This document shows positions 53,008-62,195 of a DNA stretch of 64,000 bases, piece after piece. The position numbers were made by a program, and so were the translations under genes. Below the pieces are notes generated by a model. The model was not told the DNA's origin. It did no database searches and saw only the letters and a list, made by a program, of their open reading frames with translations. Each line of letters opens with the position of its first letter. The first letter of the stretch is position 1. Origin of the DNA: DATCMU01 sp036563245 (GTDB lineage Bacteria; Pseudomonadota; Alphaproteobacteria; Rhizobiales; Devosiaceae); assembly GCA_036563245.1 (NCBI GenBank), contig DATCMU010000028.1, forward strand, positions 1 through 64,000, in the 5' to 3' direction.

Positions 53008-53578
53008 TCGGGCGCTCCTCTTCGAGATCGTCTTCCAGCGGGGCGTGGTGCCCGCCATAGGGATTGGGGTCCTCCATCGCGCCGGAGATGATCGCGATGC
53101 GCTTGATGATTTCGGAGATTGCCTGCAGCGTGAGCAGCACGAAACCTGCCAGCAGCAACGCCTTGGCCGGCCAGATGATCAGCCCCCCGGCATTGGGGGA
53201 GTGTTCCTGGATACTGACCGAACGGGTGACATAGGGCACCAGCAGCCAGTCCATGAGCAGGCAGAAGGGCAGCAGGAAGAACACATGACCGAACAGATCG
53301 ATCCAGTCCTGCGTTCGCTTTTTTCGCGTGGCGTACAGGATATCGATCCGTACGTGTTCATTGCGCAGCAATGTGTAGGCGGCCGCCAGCATGAATACCG
53401 CGCCGAACAGATACCATTGCAGTTCCAGCCAGGCGTTCGAGGACATGTCGAACACCTTCCTGATGGTGGCATTGACCGCGCTCACCAGCACGGCCAGCAA
53501 AACCAGCCAGGATATTGATTTTCCGATCCAGCCGTTCAGCCAGTCGATTGCACGCGAAAGCGCAAGCATGGCAGCCAC
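53000..53578 (-). CDS. TRAP transporter small membrane subunit (DctQ/TakQ-like)
   Basis: This protein of about 192 residues has four membrane helices: the TRAP-Q pattern ISWLVLLAVLVSAVNATIRKVF, then WLELQWYLFGAVFMLAAAYTLLRNEHVRIDI. A charged C-terminal tail ends in EERPNV. I chose a GTG start at 53578 because GGAGG lies 5 nt upstream; ATG 53569 three codons later is possible. The frame further upstream is unsupported. It is co-translated with the large subunit. Confidence 0.9.
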   Translation of the reverse strand: MAAMLALSRAIDWLNGWIGKSISWLVLLAVLVSAVNATIRKVFDMSSNAWLELQWYLFGAVFMLAAAYTLLRNEHVRIDILYATRKKRTQDWIDLFGHVFFLLPFCLLMDWLLVPYVTRSVSIQEHSPNAGGLIIWPAKALLLAGFVLLTLQAISEIIKRIAIISGAMEDPNPYGGHHAPLEDDLEEERPNV

Positions 53579-53641
53579 GGACCCCTCCAGTTCTTGTTGC
53601 TTTTGTCCTTGGCGACCCGGGGGCCGCCTGCCCTCAATAAC

Positions 53642-53659
53642 CGAACCTGCCCAGGTTCG
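53642..53659. promoter_or_regulatory. 18-bp near-perfect palindrome upstream of the TRAP small subunit
   Basis: CGAACCTG-CC-CAGGTTCG has perfect 8-bp arms with a 2-bp centre, 63 bp upstream of the dctQ-like start and about 160 bp upstream of ugd. A short TATCCG/CGGATA stem lies at 53673-53689. The size and symmetry suggest an operator for a dimeric regulator. Confidence 0.5.
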
Positions 53660-53820
53660 CCACTCCCCTATATATCCGCCTTTCGGATACATCTGCTCGC
53701 TTTTGCGCAAAGCCCGGTGCATCCTTCCGCACTCGGGCCTTATTCCGGGGTTGCCTTGGGGGCAAAAGTGCGGGCAATTTCGGCGCGCCGCGGATCGTCG
53801 CGTTCGCCAGGAGAGTCCAT

Positions 53821-55131
53821 ATGCGCATCACAATGGTAGGCTCAGGCTATGTGGGACTGGTGTCCGGCGCATGTCTGGCCGATTTCGGCCACCAGGTAAC
53901 CTGCGTCGACAAGGATGCGGAGAAGATCGCGGCACTGGTCGCCGGACGCATGCCCATCTTCGAACCGGGACTGGAGCAGCTCGTCGCCGCCAATTCCGCC
54001 GCAGGCCGTCTCGCCTTCAGCACCGACCTCGCCTCGGCGGTCGCCCAGTCCGATGCCGTTTTCATTGCGGTGGGCACCCCGTCGCGGCGTGGCGACGGCT
54101 ATGCCGATCTCAGCTATGTCTACGCAGCAGCGCGCGAGATCGCCGGGGCCCTGACCGGTTTCACCCTGGTCGTCACCAAGTCGACGGTTCCGGTGGGCAC
54201 GGGCGACGAGGTCGAGCGCATCATCCGCGAGGCAGCGCCCACCGCCGATTTCACCGTGGCATCGAACCCCGAATTCCTGCGCGAAGGCGCCGCGATCGAG
54301 GATTTCAGGCGCCCCGACCGCATCGTGGTCGGCATCGAGGATGACCGGGCCAAACGGGTCATGTCGGAAATCTATCGCCCCCTATATCTGAACCAGGCGC
54401 CGCTGGTGTTCACCACGCGCCGCAGTTCTGAGTTGATCAAGTACGCGGCCAACGCCTTCCTTGCCATGAAGATCACCTTCATCAACGAGATGGCCGATCT
54501 GTGCGAGGGCGTGGGCGCCGACGTTCAGGCCATTGCGCACGGCATCGGCCTCGACAAGCGCATTGGGCCGAAGTTCCTGCATGCCGGCCCGGGCTTTGGC
54601 GGCTCCTGTTTCCCCAAGGACACGCTCGCACTGGTCAAGACCGCACAGGACCACGGGACCCCCTTGCGCCTCGTCGAAACCACCGTCGCGGTGAACGATC
54701 AGCGCAAGCGCGCCATGGGGCGAAAGGTGATCGCGGCCTGCGGCGGCAATGTACGCGGCAAGCGCATCGCCATCCTGGGCCTCACGTTCAAGCCCAATAC
54801 CGACGACATGCGCGACAGCCCGTCCATCGCCATCATACAGACGCTGCTCGATGCCGGCGCCGAGATCGTCGCCCACGACCCCGAGGGCATGAGCAATGCG
54901 CGGCTTCACTTCGATGCCATCGCGTATGCCGAGGATCCATATGCCTGCATTGCCGGCGCGGACGCGGCCGTGATCGTGACCGAATGGAACGTCTACAGGG
55001 CCCTCGATCTGGGTCGGCTCGCCAGCGAAATGCGCAACCCCGTTCTGGTCGATCTGCGGAACATCTATCCGCCCCATGAGGTCGCCCGCCACGGCCTCGT
55101 TCATCACGCCGTCGGGCAGCCGGCCACCTGA
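53821..55131 (+). CDS. ugd: UDP-glucose 6-dehydrogenase
   Basis: This 436-residue enzyme oxidises UDP-glucose twice to UDP-glucuronate with NAD+. It has N-terminal MVGSGYVGLVSGACLADFGHQV, the catalytic Cys in GPGFGGSCFPKDTLALV (about residue 265), and the C-terminal GLTFKPNTDDMRDSPSIAII. AGGAG lies 6 nt before the ATG. It precedes an epimerase gene by 13 nt; together they supply UDP-glucuronate and UDP-galacturonate for surface polysaccharide. Confidence 0.95.
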   Translation: MRITMVGSGYVGLVSGACLADFGHQVTCVDKDAEKIAALVAGRMPIFEPGLEQLVAANSAAGRLAFSTDLASAVAQSDAVFIAVGTPSRRGDGYADLSYVYAAAREIAGALTGFTLVVTKSTVPVGTGDEVERIIREAAPTADFTVASNPEFLREGAAIEDFRRPDRIVVGIEDDRAKRVMSEIYRPLYLNQAPLVFTTRRSSELIKYAANAFLAMKITFINEMADLCEGVGADVQAIAHGIGLDKRIGPKFLHAGPGFGGSCFPKDTLALVKTAQDHGTPLRLVETTVAVNDQRKRAMGRKVIAACGGNVRGKRIAILGLTFKPNTDDMRDSPSIAIIQTLLDAGAEIVAHDPEGMSNARLHFDAIAYAEDPYACIAGADAAVIVTEWNVYRALDLGRLASEMRNPVLVDLRNIYPPHEVARHGLVHHAVGQPAT

Positions 55132-55144
55132 GAGACACCGCCAG

Positions 55145-56149
55145 ATGCGCTACTTCATCACCGGCACTGCTGGCTTCATCGGCTTTCACCTGGCGCGCCG
55201 GCTTCTTGCCGAGGGTCACCAGGTCACCGGCTATGACGGCTTCACCGACTATTATGACGTGACCCTCAAGCGCGCCCGGCACGCCGAACTCAAGCAACAG
55301 CAGGGATTCACAGAGATCATCGGCCGGCTCGAGGACATGCCTGCCCTTATAACCGCCGTCCAGCACTGCGCCCCGCAGGTAATCGTCCACCTCGCGGCCC
55401 AGGCGGGGGTGCGCTACAGCATCGAGAACCCCCGCGCCTATGTCGAATCCAATTCTGTCGGCTCGTTCAACCTGCTCGAGGCGGCACGCGCGGCGCAGCC
55501 CCAGCACCTGCTTCTGGCATCGACCTCGTCGGTCTATGGCGCCAACCCCGAAACGCCCTTTTCCGAGGGCCAGCGGGTCGGCTGCCCGGTCAGCCTTTAT
55601 GCCGCGACCAAGATCGGAATGGAGGCCATGGCGCACGCCTACGCCCATCTTCACGCGATCCCAACCACCGCCTTCCGGTTCTTCACCGTCTACGGACCAT
55701 GGGGGCGTCCGGACATGGCGCTGTTCAAATTCGTTTCGGCAATCCTTGGCGGCCGGCCCATCGACGTCTATGGAAATGGCCGGATGCGCCGTGACTTCAC
55801 GTATATCGACGACCTGGTGGAGGCCGTGATCCGCCTCGCCGATGCGGTGCCGCAGGCGGGTCTTCATGCCGGCGGTCCCGAGGACACGATATCGCCGGTC
55901 GCGCCCTACCGTGTCGTCAACATTGCCGGCGGGCAGCCGGTCGAACTGCTCGATTTCATCTCTGCGGTCGAACATGCGCTGGGCCGCAAGGCGGAACGCA
56001 ACCTCATGCCGATGCAGCAGGGCGACGTGGTTGAGACCCACGCCGATCCCGGCCTGCTGCATGCACTGACCGGCTATCTGCCCGGCACCTCAATCGACGA
56101 AGGCGTGTCGGCTTTTGTTTCCTGGTACCGACACTACCATTCCATCTAG
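55145..56149 (+). CDS. UDP-glucuronate 4-epimerase-like NAD-dependent epimerase
   Basis: This 334-residue extended SDR has GTAGFIGFHLARRLL (NAD site), STSSVYGANPETPF and catalytic YAATK with an upstream Ser. The sequence RFFTVYGPWGRPDMALFKFV and DFTYIDDLVEAV are shared with UDP-glucuronate 4-epimerases such as LpsL. Its position behind ugd supports that substrate. The TAG stop lies within CTAG shared with the convergent putA stop. Confidence 0.9.
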   Translation: MRYFITGTAGFIGFHLARRLLAEGHQVTGYDGFTDYYDVTLKRARHAELKQQQGFTEIIGRLEDMPALITAVQHCAPQVIVHLAAQAGVRYSIENPRAYVESNSVGSFNLLEAARAAQPQHLLLASTSSVYGANPETPFSEGQRVGCPVSLYAATKIGMEAMAHAYAHLHAIPTTAFRFFTVYGPWGRPDMALFKFVSAILGGRPIDVYGNGRMRRDFTYIDDLVEAVIRLADAVPQAGLHAGGPEDTISPVAPYRVVNIAGGQPVELLDFISAVEHALGRKAERNLMPMQQGDVVETHADPGLLHALTGYLPGTSIDEGVSAFVSWYRHYHSI

Positions 56150-59100
56150 GCACCCGTCTGACCCAGCAGATCGACATTGCCGCCCGCCGCAGTCGTGTCG
56201 ATACACACGGCGCGTTCCAGGACGTAGGCGGTTTCGTCGCCGCACGTGGTAATGAACGGCACGATCGGACCCTTGCGATCCGCCAGCACCTGCCTCAACT
56301 CGGCGGCATCCGCCTCGCTGCCGCAGAATGCGACCGCGGCGATTTCAGACGTCGCAAGGACATCGGGTGTCAGCCGCCCGTCGATCGCGGCCAGCGCCAT
56401 GTGCGGCCAGGTCAATGCCTTGAGATGCCGGGGTGCGCCCGGAGCGACGGCCACCACGCTGTTGCCCGCCGCCACCGCGAGCGATACCTGATCGAGCAAC
56501 GCCTCCCGCGAAGGTCCAAGGCATGCCACCAGCCCGCGCGGCACAACCCGCAAGCGGTTGGATTCACCGGTGGGACCGGGCAGCGACACCGTGCCGTCTT
56601 CGGATTGCAGGGCGATGCCGTTGGCCCGTGACGCCGTTTCCGCCTTCAGCGCGGCCTCGGCGAATTCATTGGCGTCCACCATCCGCACGCCATCCTGTTG
56701 CACGGCGGCCGGACGCGTGCCGGCCGGAAGGGTGAATCGCGGCAGATAGCCCGGACCGCCCGCTTTCGGGCCGGTCCCGGACAGCCCCTCGCCGCCGAAC
56801 GGCTGCGATCCGACAACCGCCCCGATCTGGTTGCGGTTCACATAGACGTTTCCCGCCTCGACCAGATCGACCGCGGTCTGCACCCGAGCATCGACCCGGC
56901 TATGGATGGCAAACGTCAACCCGTAGCCCTTTGCATTGATCGCCCGGACCACATCCTCGAGTTCGTCGGCCTCGAAACTGGCCACGTGCAGAACCGGCCC
57001 GAAGACCTCGCGCTCGATCTCGCCGATCCCCGAAACGCGGAATACATGCGGGCCGATCATCCGGCCGCCTGCCGGCGCGTCCAGCTTTTTCAGCAGCCGG
57101 CCCTTGTCGGTCATCTCGGCGCAGTATTGGCCAATGCCGGCCTGCGCCTCCTCATCGATCAGTGGGCCCACGTCCGTGGAGATCTCCCAGGGGTCGCCCA
57201 ATTGCAATTCGTCCATGGCGCCGAACAGCATTTCAAGAATGCGCTTCTCCACCTCGCGCTGCACATAGAGCACCCGCAGCGCCGAACAGCGTTGTCCCGC
57301 GCTCTGGAAGGCCGATGCCAGGATATCGCGGACCGCCTGTTCCGGAAGCGCCGTTGAATCGACGATCATGGCGTTGATGCCGCCGGTTTCCGCGATCAGG
57401 GTTGCGTTCGGCGAGGATTTGGCCAATTGCCGGTTCAACAGCCCGGCCACTTCCGTGGAGCCGGTGAAGCACACGCCCGCAAGCCCGGGACTCGCCACAA
57501 GCGCCGCGCCGACGCCCGGCCCATCTCCCGGGAGCAATTGCAGCACGCCGTCAGGCACGCCGGCCTCAAGAAGCAGTTGCACCGCCCGTGCCGCAATCAG
57601 CGGTGTCTGTTCCGCAGGCTTGGCGATCACCGCATTGCCGGCAGCGAGCGCGGCCGCAATCTGCCCGGTGAAGATGGCCAGCGGAAAGTTCCAGGGCGAA
57701 ATGCAGACGAAGACGCCGCGCGGCCGCGCATCTTTGGACAGATTGCCGATCTCGCTTGCGTAATAGCGCAGGAAGTCCGTCGCTTCGCGCACTTCGCCCA
57801 GGGCATCGATGAGCGTCTTGCCCGCTTCCCGGCATGCCAGCGCCATGAGTTCGGTCCGGTGCGCCTCATAGAGGTCGGCGGCCCGCTCAAGCACGCCTGC
57901 CCGCGCCTCCGCCGGCAGTCCCGCCCAAGCCGGCGCCGCATCGCAAGCGGCGGCAAACGCGGGGCCGGCCGCTTCCGGGCGAGCCGCGGCCACCGTGCCG
58001 ACGACGTCGTCGAGATTGGCCGGATTGCGCACCTCCACGGCATCGACGGTGGGGAGCGAAACGCAGGAAATCGGCGCCGCCGACCAGCGTTTCGTGCGGA
58101 ACGGCGCACGCGTTTCCTCAAGCGACCGCAAGACCGCGGGGTCGGTGAGGTCGATGCCCTCCGAATTGCGCCGCCTTGGCGCGAACAGCGCCGACGGCTG
58201 ACGGATGCGCGGCTCCGGTTGGCCGCCGGTCTCGGCCACGGCCTCAAAGGGATCGCGGGCAATGGCTTGCGCAGGCACACGCTTGTCCACGATCTGGTTG
58301 ACGAACGACGAATTCGCCCCGTTTTCCAGGAGCCGCCGCACCAGATAGGCGAGCAGGTCGCGGTGCGCGCCCACAGGGGCGTAGATGCGGCTGGCAAAGC
58401 CCTCCTTCTCGCGAAGGATTTCATGCAGGGCCACCCCCATTCCATGCAGGCGCTGGAATTCGAACGCATCGCGTTCGGGGCCCATCTGCATGATGGCGGC
58501 AACCGTATGCGCGTTGTGGGTGGCGAATTGCGGATAGATCCTGTCCGTCATCCCAAGCAGCTTGCGCGCATTCGCGATGTAGCTGACGTCGGTATGGACC
58601 TTGCGCGTGAAGACGGGATAGCCGTCGAGGCCAAGCACCTGCGCGCGCTTGATCTCGGTATCCCAGTACGCGCCCTTGACCAGCCGCACCATGATGCGCC
58701 GGTCGTGGCGCTGCGCCAGGTCGTAAAGCCAGTCGATCGCCTGCGGCGCGCGCTTGCCATAGGCCTGAACGACAACGCCGAACCCGTCCCAGCCGGCAAG
58801 GCCGGGATCGGAAAGCACGATCTCGATGATCTCGAGCGACAGGCTCAGCCGCTCGGCCTCCTCGGCATCGATATTCAGGCCGATGCCGCCGGCTTTGGCC
58901 GCATGACACAAGCCGGCCAGGCGCTCCGCCAGTTCTGGGACCGCCCGCTCGCGCTGCGCCTCGAAATAGCGCGGGTGCAGCGCAGAGAGCTTTACCGATA
59001 TCCCTGGGTTTCGCCGGATGTCATCGTGCCTGGCCGATGCCGAGATCGCGGCGATCGCCTTGTGATAGGCATCGAGATAACGCGCCGCGTCGGCGGCCGT

Positions 59101-59706
59101 CCAGGCCGCCTCGCCCAGCATGTCATACGAATAGGTATAGCCCTTGCGGACCCTGTCGGCCCCGCGCCGCATGGCCTCCGCGATGTCGCGGCCCAAAACG
59201 AATTGCGCGCCCATTTCCTTCATGGCGCGCGAAACGGCGGTACGGACCACGGGCTCGCCGAGGCGTTGCACCATACCGTGCAGGGCGCCCGCCATGCCGG
59301 CCTCGTCAGCTTCGCCAAGCGTCTGTCCCGTGAGCATCAGGGCCCAGGTCGACGCGTTCACCAGCGCCGAACCCGCCTTGCCCAGATGCGCGCCCCAGTC
59401 ATGCGGCGCAATCTTGTCGCGGATCAGGTCATCCATCGTCTCGGCGTCCGGCACCCGCAACAGGGCTTCGGCCAGGCACATCAGGGCGACACCCTCGCGG
59501 GTGGATAGCCCATATTCGCTCAGGAACGATTCTAGAATCCCCGGCGTCGCGTCCCTGACGGCCTCGACCAGGGATACCGCCCGCTTACCGATGGCGACGC
59601 GATCGGCCTCGGATAGCGCCGCAATGCGCACCAGCTTGGCGACACACGCCCCCTCATCGGTGAGCGGGTCGAACATGAAGCGATTGGCAGTGGCTGTCTT
59701 GAGCAT
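56146..59706 (-). CDS. putA: bifunctional proline dehydrogenase / P5C dehydrogenase
   Basis: This 1186-residue enzyme oxidises proline to glutamate at the membrane face. It has an alpha-helical arm (about 1-150), the FAD proline-dehydrogenase barrel (about 190-480; VKLSALHPRYFEA, GLNIDAEEAERLSLSLEIIE, KGAYWDTEIKRAQ), the aldehyde dehydrogenase (about 560-1010; FTGSTEVAG, catalytic Cys in SAGQRCSALRVLYVQ) and a C-terminal domain to 1186. There is no ribbon-helix-helix domain at the N-terminus (MLKTATANRFMFDPLTDEG), so unlike E. coli PutA it is not its own repressor. I chose ATG 59706 (AAAAGG 7 nt upstream); 59712 is close. Confidence 0.95.
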   Translation of the reverse strand: MLKTATANRFMFDPLTDEGACVAKLVRIAALSEADRVAIGKRAVSLVEAVRDATPGILESFLSEYGLSTREGVALMCLAEALLRVPDAETMDDLIRDKIAPHDWGAHLGKAGSALVNASTWALMLTGQTLGEADEAGMAGALHGMVQRLGEPVVRTAVSRAMKEMGAQFVLGRDIAEAMRRGADRVRKGYTYSYDMLGEAAWTAADAARYLDAYHKAIAAISASARHDDIRRNPGISVKLSALHPRYFEAQRERAVPELAERLAGLCHAAKAGGIGLNIDAEEAERLSLSLEIIEIVLSDPGLAGWDGFGVVVQAYGKRAPQAIDWLYDLAQRHDRRIMVRLVKGAYWDTEIKRAQVLGLDGYPVFTRKVHTDVSYIANARKLLGMTDRIYPQFATHNAHTVAAIMQMGPERDAFEFQRLHGMGVALHEILREKEGFASRIYAPVGAHRDLLAYLVRRLLENGANSSFVNQIVDKRVPAQAIARDPFEAVAETGGQPEPRIRQPSALFAPRRRNSEGIDLTDPAVLRSLEETRAPFRTKRWSAAPISCVSLPTVDAVEVRNPANLDDVVGTVAAARPEAAGPAFAAACDAAPAWAGLPAEARAGVLERAADLYEAHRTELMALACREAGKTLIDALGEVREATDFLRYYASEIGNLSKDARPRGVFVCISPWNFPLAIFTGQIAAALAAGNAVIAKPAEQTPLIAARAVQLLLEAGVPDGVLQLLPGDGPGVGAALVASPGLAGVCFTGSTEVAGLLNRQLAKSSPNATLIAETGGINAMIVDSTALPEQAVRDILASAFQSAGQRCSALRVLYVQREVEKRILEMLFGAMDELQLGDPWEISTDVGPLIDEEAQAGIGQYCAEMTDKGRLLKKLDAPAGGRMIGPHVFRVSGIGEIEREVFGPVLHVASFEADELEDVVRAINAKGYGLTFAIHSRVDARVQTAVDLVEAGNVYVNRNQIGAVVGSQPFGGEGLSGTGPKAGGPGYLPRFTLPAGTRPAAVQQDGVRMVDANEFAEAALKAETASRANGIALQSEDGTVSLPGPTGESNRLRVVPRGLVACLGPSREALLDQVSLAVAAGNSVVAVAPGAPRHLKALTWPHMALAAIDGRLTPDVLATSEIAAVAFCGSEADAAELRQVLADRKGPIVPFITTCGDETAYVLERAVCIDTTAAGGNVDLLGQTGA

Positions 59707-59838
59707 GAACATACCTTTTGTGGCACGCGGCGGCTGAACCCTGATGTTAGCGCAAGCAGGAAGTCCTGATGACCGCATTTTGTCGTTTCATGGTCGAAAA
59801 CACTTCATTTGATGAGCTTCTTGGTCCATAGATCTACA

Positions 59839-60324
59839 ATGAGTACAAATGAAAGCCTCGACAGCTTCGATGCGCGGATCCTTGAGATCATGCATGCGGA
59901 TGCCCGCATCACCGTCACCGAACTGGCGTCGCGGGTCGGCCTTTCCAAGACGCCCTGTCTTGCGCGGCTAAGACGTCTGGAAAAGGCTGGCTACATCCTG
60001 GGCTACCGGGCAGTGCTCAACACCACCAAGCTTGGCCGGGACCATGTCGCTTTTGTCGAGGTAAAACTGACCGACACCCGAGAGTCGGCGCTGCAGCGCT
60101 TCAATGCAGAAGTCAGAAAGATTCCGGAAATCGAGCAGTGCTACATGATTGCAGGCCACTATGATTACCTGCTTTCCGTGCGTAGCGCCGACATCAATGA
60201 ATATCGCCGCTTGCTCGGGGAACGCATTTCGAACTTGCCGCACGTCGCGCAAACCAGCACCTATGTTGCCATGGAAGCCGTCAAGGAACCGTTCGAAAAA
60301 ACCGAGGCCGCACAAGGAGATTGA
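59839..60324 (+). CDS. Lrp/AsnC-family proline-responsive regulator (PutR-like)
   Basis: This 161-residue protein has HTH at about residues 10-55 (SFDARILEIMHADARITVTELASRVGLSKTPCLARLRRLE) and a RAM domain (HVAFVEVKLTDTRESALQRFNAEVRKIPEIEQCYMIAGHYDYLLSVRS). It diverges from putA, the arrangement of PutR in Agrobacterium and Rhodobacter, where it activates putA in the presence of proline. ATG 59839 opens the canonical N-terminus; the preceding 10 codons are unsupported. Confidence 0.93.
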   Translation: MSTNESLDSFDARILEIMHADARITVTELASRVGLSKTPCLARLRRLEKAGYILGYRAVLNTTKLGRDHVAFVEVKLTDTRESALQRFNAEVRKIPEIEQCYMIAGHYDYLLSVRSADINEYRRLLGERISNLPHVAQTSTYVAMEAVKEPFEKTEAAQGD

Positions 60325-60536
60325 CCTCTAAAATCAGAGAAAATACACAACTCTTGCAGTGGTGGGGGAAGCATTCGACATTGCATACATTACCCTAATC
60401 TGATCTATATGTTTTGATGGGTTAAGCAATCGCCGCCCGATGACTTTGCCGGCCGGACTTGCGACCGATTGTCTCAAGAATGAGGCGCCCATGTTTTTCC
60501 GTGGGTCGCCTGAACTCTATTTGTAAAGAATTTCGC

Positions 60537-61262
60537 ATGTACACATTGGGTGACTTTATCACCGAGCTGCGCGCGGCAAAAACCGCAGAGGACGCAGCTC
60601 GCTCATTGATCAGCTTCTTCAAGAGCGAAGGAGCCAACAACGTTCATACTTTCTTTGGCACTGACCTTGTCGAGCAGTTCGTCTCGACCTATCCCGAATG
60701 GTGGCCCGAATCCACGCATGAGCGCGAACTGGCGCTCAAGCATCACGTGGTCAGGCACTCGCAGATTTCCGACGAACCCCTTTATTTCGGCGTCGATATC
60801 TGCCCGCAAAACCCGCGCGCAACGCCAGAAGGGCTGCAACTGGTCAGGGAGTCCTTCGCCGAGTTCGGCGTGCGCTCGGGCGTCCTGTTTCCCGTCCATG
60901 ATGCATTGTCGGGCGGACCCCGGGGCGGCGTGACCGTCGGGTTTGCCGACCACTCCGACTCCTTCCTCAAGAAGATGAAGGAATCGCGTGATCTGTTGCT
61001 GCTCGCCGCACAGGCGGCACACGCACAGATGCTTCGCCTGCGCGGCAGCGAGGGGCGCCCCGATACCTTCCTCACCCCGCGGGAACGCGAAGTGCTCATC
61101 CTGCTCGCTGCGGGCATGCGCATCTCCCAGATCTCCGACAAGATCGGGATCGCGGAAGTAACGGTGAACCTGCACGTGCAAAAGGCCCGGCGCAAGCTCG
61201 ACGCCAACACACCGGCCCAGGCGGTCGCGCGTGCAATCGCCTGGGGCTGGATCGACCCCTGA
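60537..61262 (+). CDS. LuxR-family regulator with autoinducer-binding-like domain (LuxR solo)
   Basis: This 241-residue protein has an N-terminal autoinducer-binding-type domain (about 15-165) and a C-terminal GerE HTH (about 178-241: LTPREREVLILLAAGMRISQISDKIGIAEVTVNLHVQKARRKL). No luxI synthase gene is in the window. The aspartate-proline pair conserved in acyl-homoserine-lactone receptors (Asp70-Pro71 in TraR) seems to be His-His here (ALKHHVVRHSQ, residues 69-70), so a different ligand or none is likely. The ribosome site is weak; ATG 60537 begins the domain properly. It is convergent with the nar operon's last gene. Confidence 0.88.
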   Translation: MYTLGDFITELRAAKTAEDAARSLISFFKSEGANNVHTFFGTDLVEQFVSTYPEWWPESTHERELALKHHVVRHSQISDEPLYFGVDICPQNPRATPEGLQLVRESFAEFGVRSGVLFPVHDALSGGPRGGVTVGFADHSDSFLKKMKESRDLLLLAAQAAHAQMLRLRGSEGRPDTFLTPREREVLILLAAGMRISQISDKIGIAEVTVNLHVQKARRKLDANTPAQAVARAIAWGWIDP

Positions 61263-61273
61263 GAAGAGGTTTG

Positions 61274-62188
61274 CTACTGGACCAGCGGACCGTCCGACCC
61301 GGCCAGATCGAAGCCTTCGATATCCGCCGATCCGGCCAGCACGGAGATATATTGCGAGATGCCGCGGCTCCAGCTCGACGCCTCCAGATAGTCCGCGATC
61401 CGGTCGCGCACCGCCTCGAAGGGCAATTGGCTGGCGGGGATGCTGCGCTCCAGCAGAACCACGTGGTAGCCGAAGCGCGTTTCCACCGGTTCCTCCGCGA
61501 GTTCGCCGGGCTGAAGCCTGTCGAGGGCCGCCTCGAACTCGGGCACGGTTGAGCCTTCCGTGATCTGCCCCAGATTGCCGCCCTGCTCGCGTGAGGGACA
61601 GGCCGAATAGAGTTCGGCAAGTCCGGCGAACTTCTCGGGGCGCTCGCGCAATTGCGCGACCAGGTCGTACGCCAGCTCGCGGGCCTCCCGCCGCCGGTCC
61701 GGCTCGCTCCGTGGCGCGGCCACGAGGATGTGCCGCGCTTCGTGGATGGCAGACGAACGGAAACGGGCCGAATTATTGGCGTAATAGCGGCGGCACGCCT
61801 CGTCATCGGCAATCGGCGTCGTGACATCTTTATCGAGAAGCGCGGTGATCAGGGCATCCTCCTCGGTCAGGCGGCGCCCCTGCTCGTCGAACTCCTCGGC
61901 CGCCTGAACCCCGAGGCTGCGCGCCCTTTGCAGCAAGAGCTCGCGAATGACCAGCGCACGTGCGGCACTGCGCATCGCCTCGCCGGGGTTCTCCGCCGGG
62001 TGGTTCTGCGCTTCGGCGGCAATTGCCTCGTGCGGGATTTCCACCCCATTCACCCGCACGATGTGCACGGGAGCGGCAGGCGCCTCGGGTTCGGAAACCT
62101 CGACAACGGGTGTGTTCTCGACCTGGGACGCCACGGTTGTCACTTCGCCCGCGGCACTGCGCCTGGAGATATTCAGGACAATCGCCAT
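61274..62188 (-). CDS. parvulin-type peptidyl-prolyl isomerase of the nar operon
   Basis: This 304-residue protein has a SurA/NifM-like N-terminal helical part (about 45-135, IVRVNGVEIPHEAIAAEAQNHP) and a rotamase domain (about 147-270: EARHILVAAPRSE, CPSREQGGNLGQITEGSTVPEFEAALDRLQPGELAEEPVETRFGYHVVLLE). No clear signal peptide is present, so it is probably cytoplasmic. It starts 7 nt after narI. NifM-like isomerases are found behind narGHJI in various proteobacteria and probably help fold or assemble the nitrate reductase. That role is inferred from linkage. Confidence 0.88.
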   Translation of the reverse strand: MAIVLNISRRSAAGEVTTVASQVENTPVVEVSEPEAPAAPVHIVRVNGVEIPHEAIAAEAQNHPAENPGEAMRSAARALVIRELLLQRARSLGVQAAEEFDEQGRRLTEEDALITALLDKDVTTPIADDEACRRYYANNSARFRSSAIHEARHILVAAPRSEPDRRREARELAYDLVAQLRERPEKFAGLAELYSACPSREQGGNLGQITEGSTVPEFEAALDRLQPGELAEEPVETRFGYHVVLLERSIPASQLPFEAVRDRIADYLEASSWSRGISQYISVLAGSADIEGFDLAGSDGPLVQ

Positions 62189-62195
62189 TTCGCAC

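Noticed and set aside
51373..53091. 572-codon open frame opposite the TRAP large subunit
   Set aside because: The encoded protein is extremely rich in His, Gln, Asp and Arg, as expected from reverse-reading membrane-protein codons.
57427..59508. 693-codon open frame opposite putA, plus strand
   Set aside because: It is a codon-bias shadow of a full-length PutA with all catalytic motifs.
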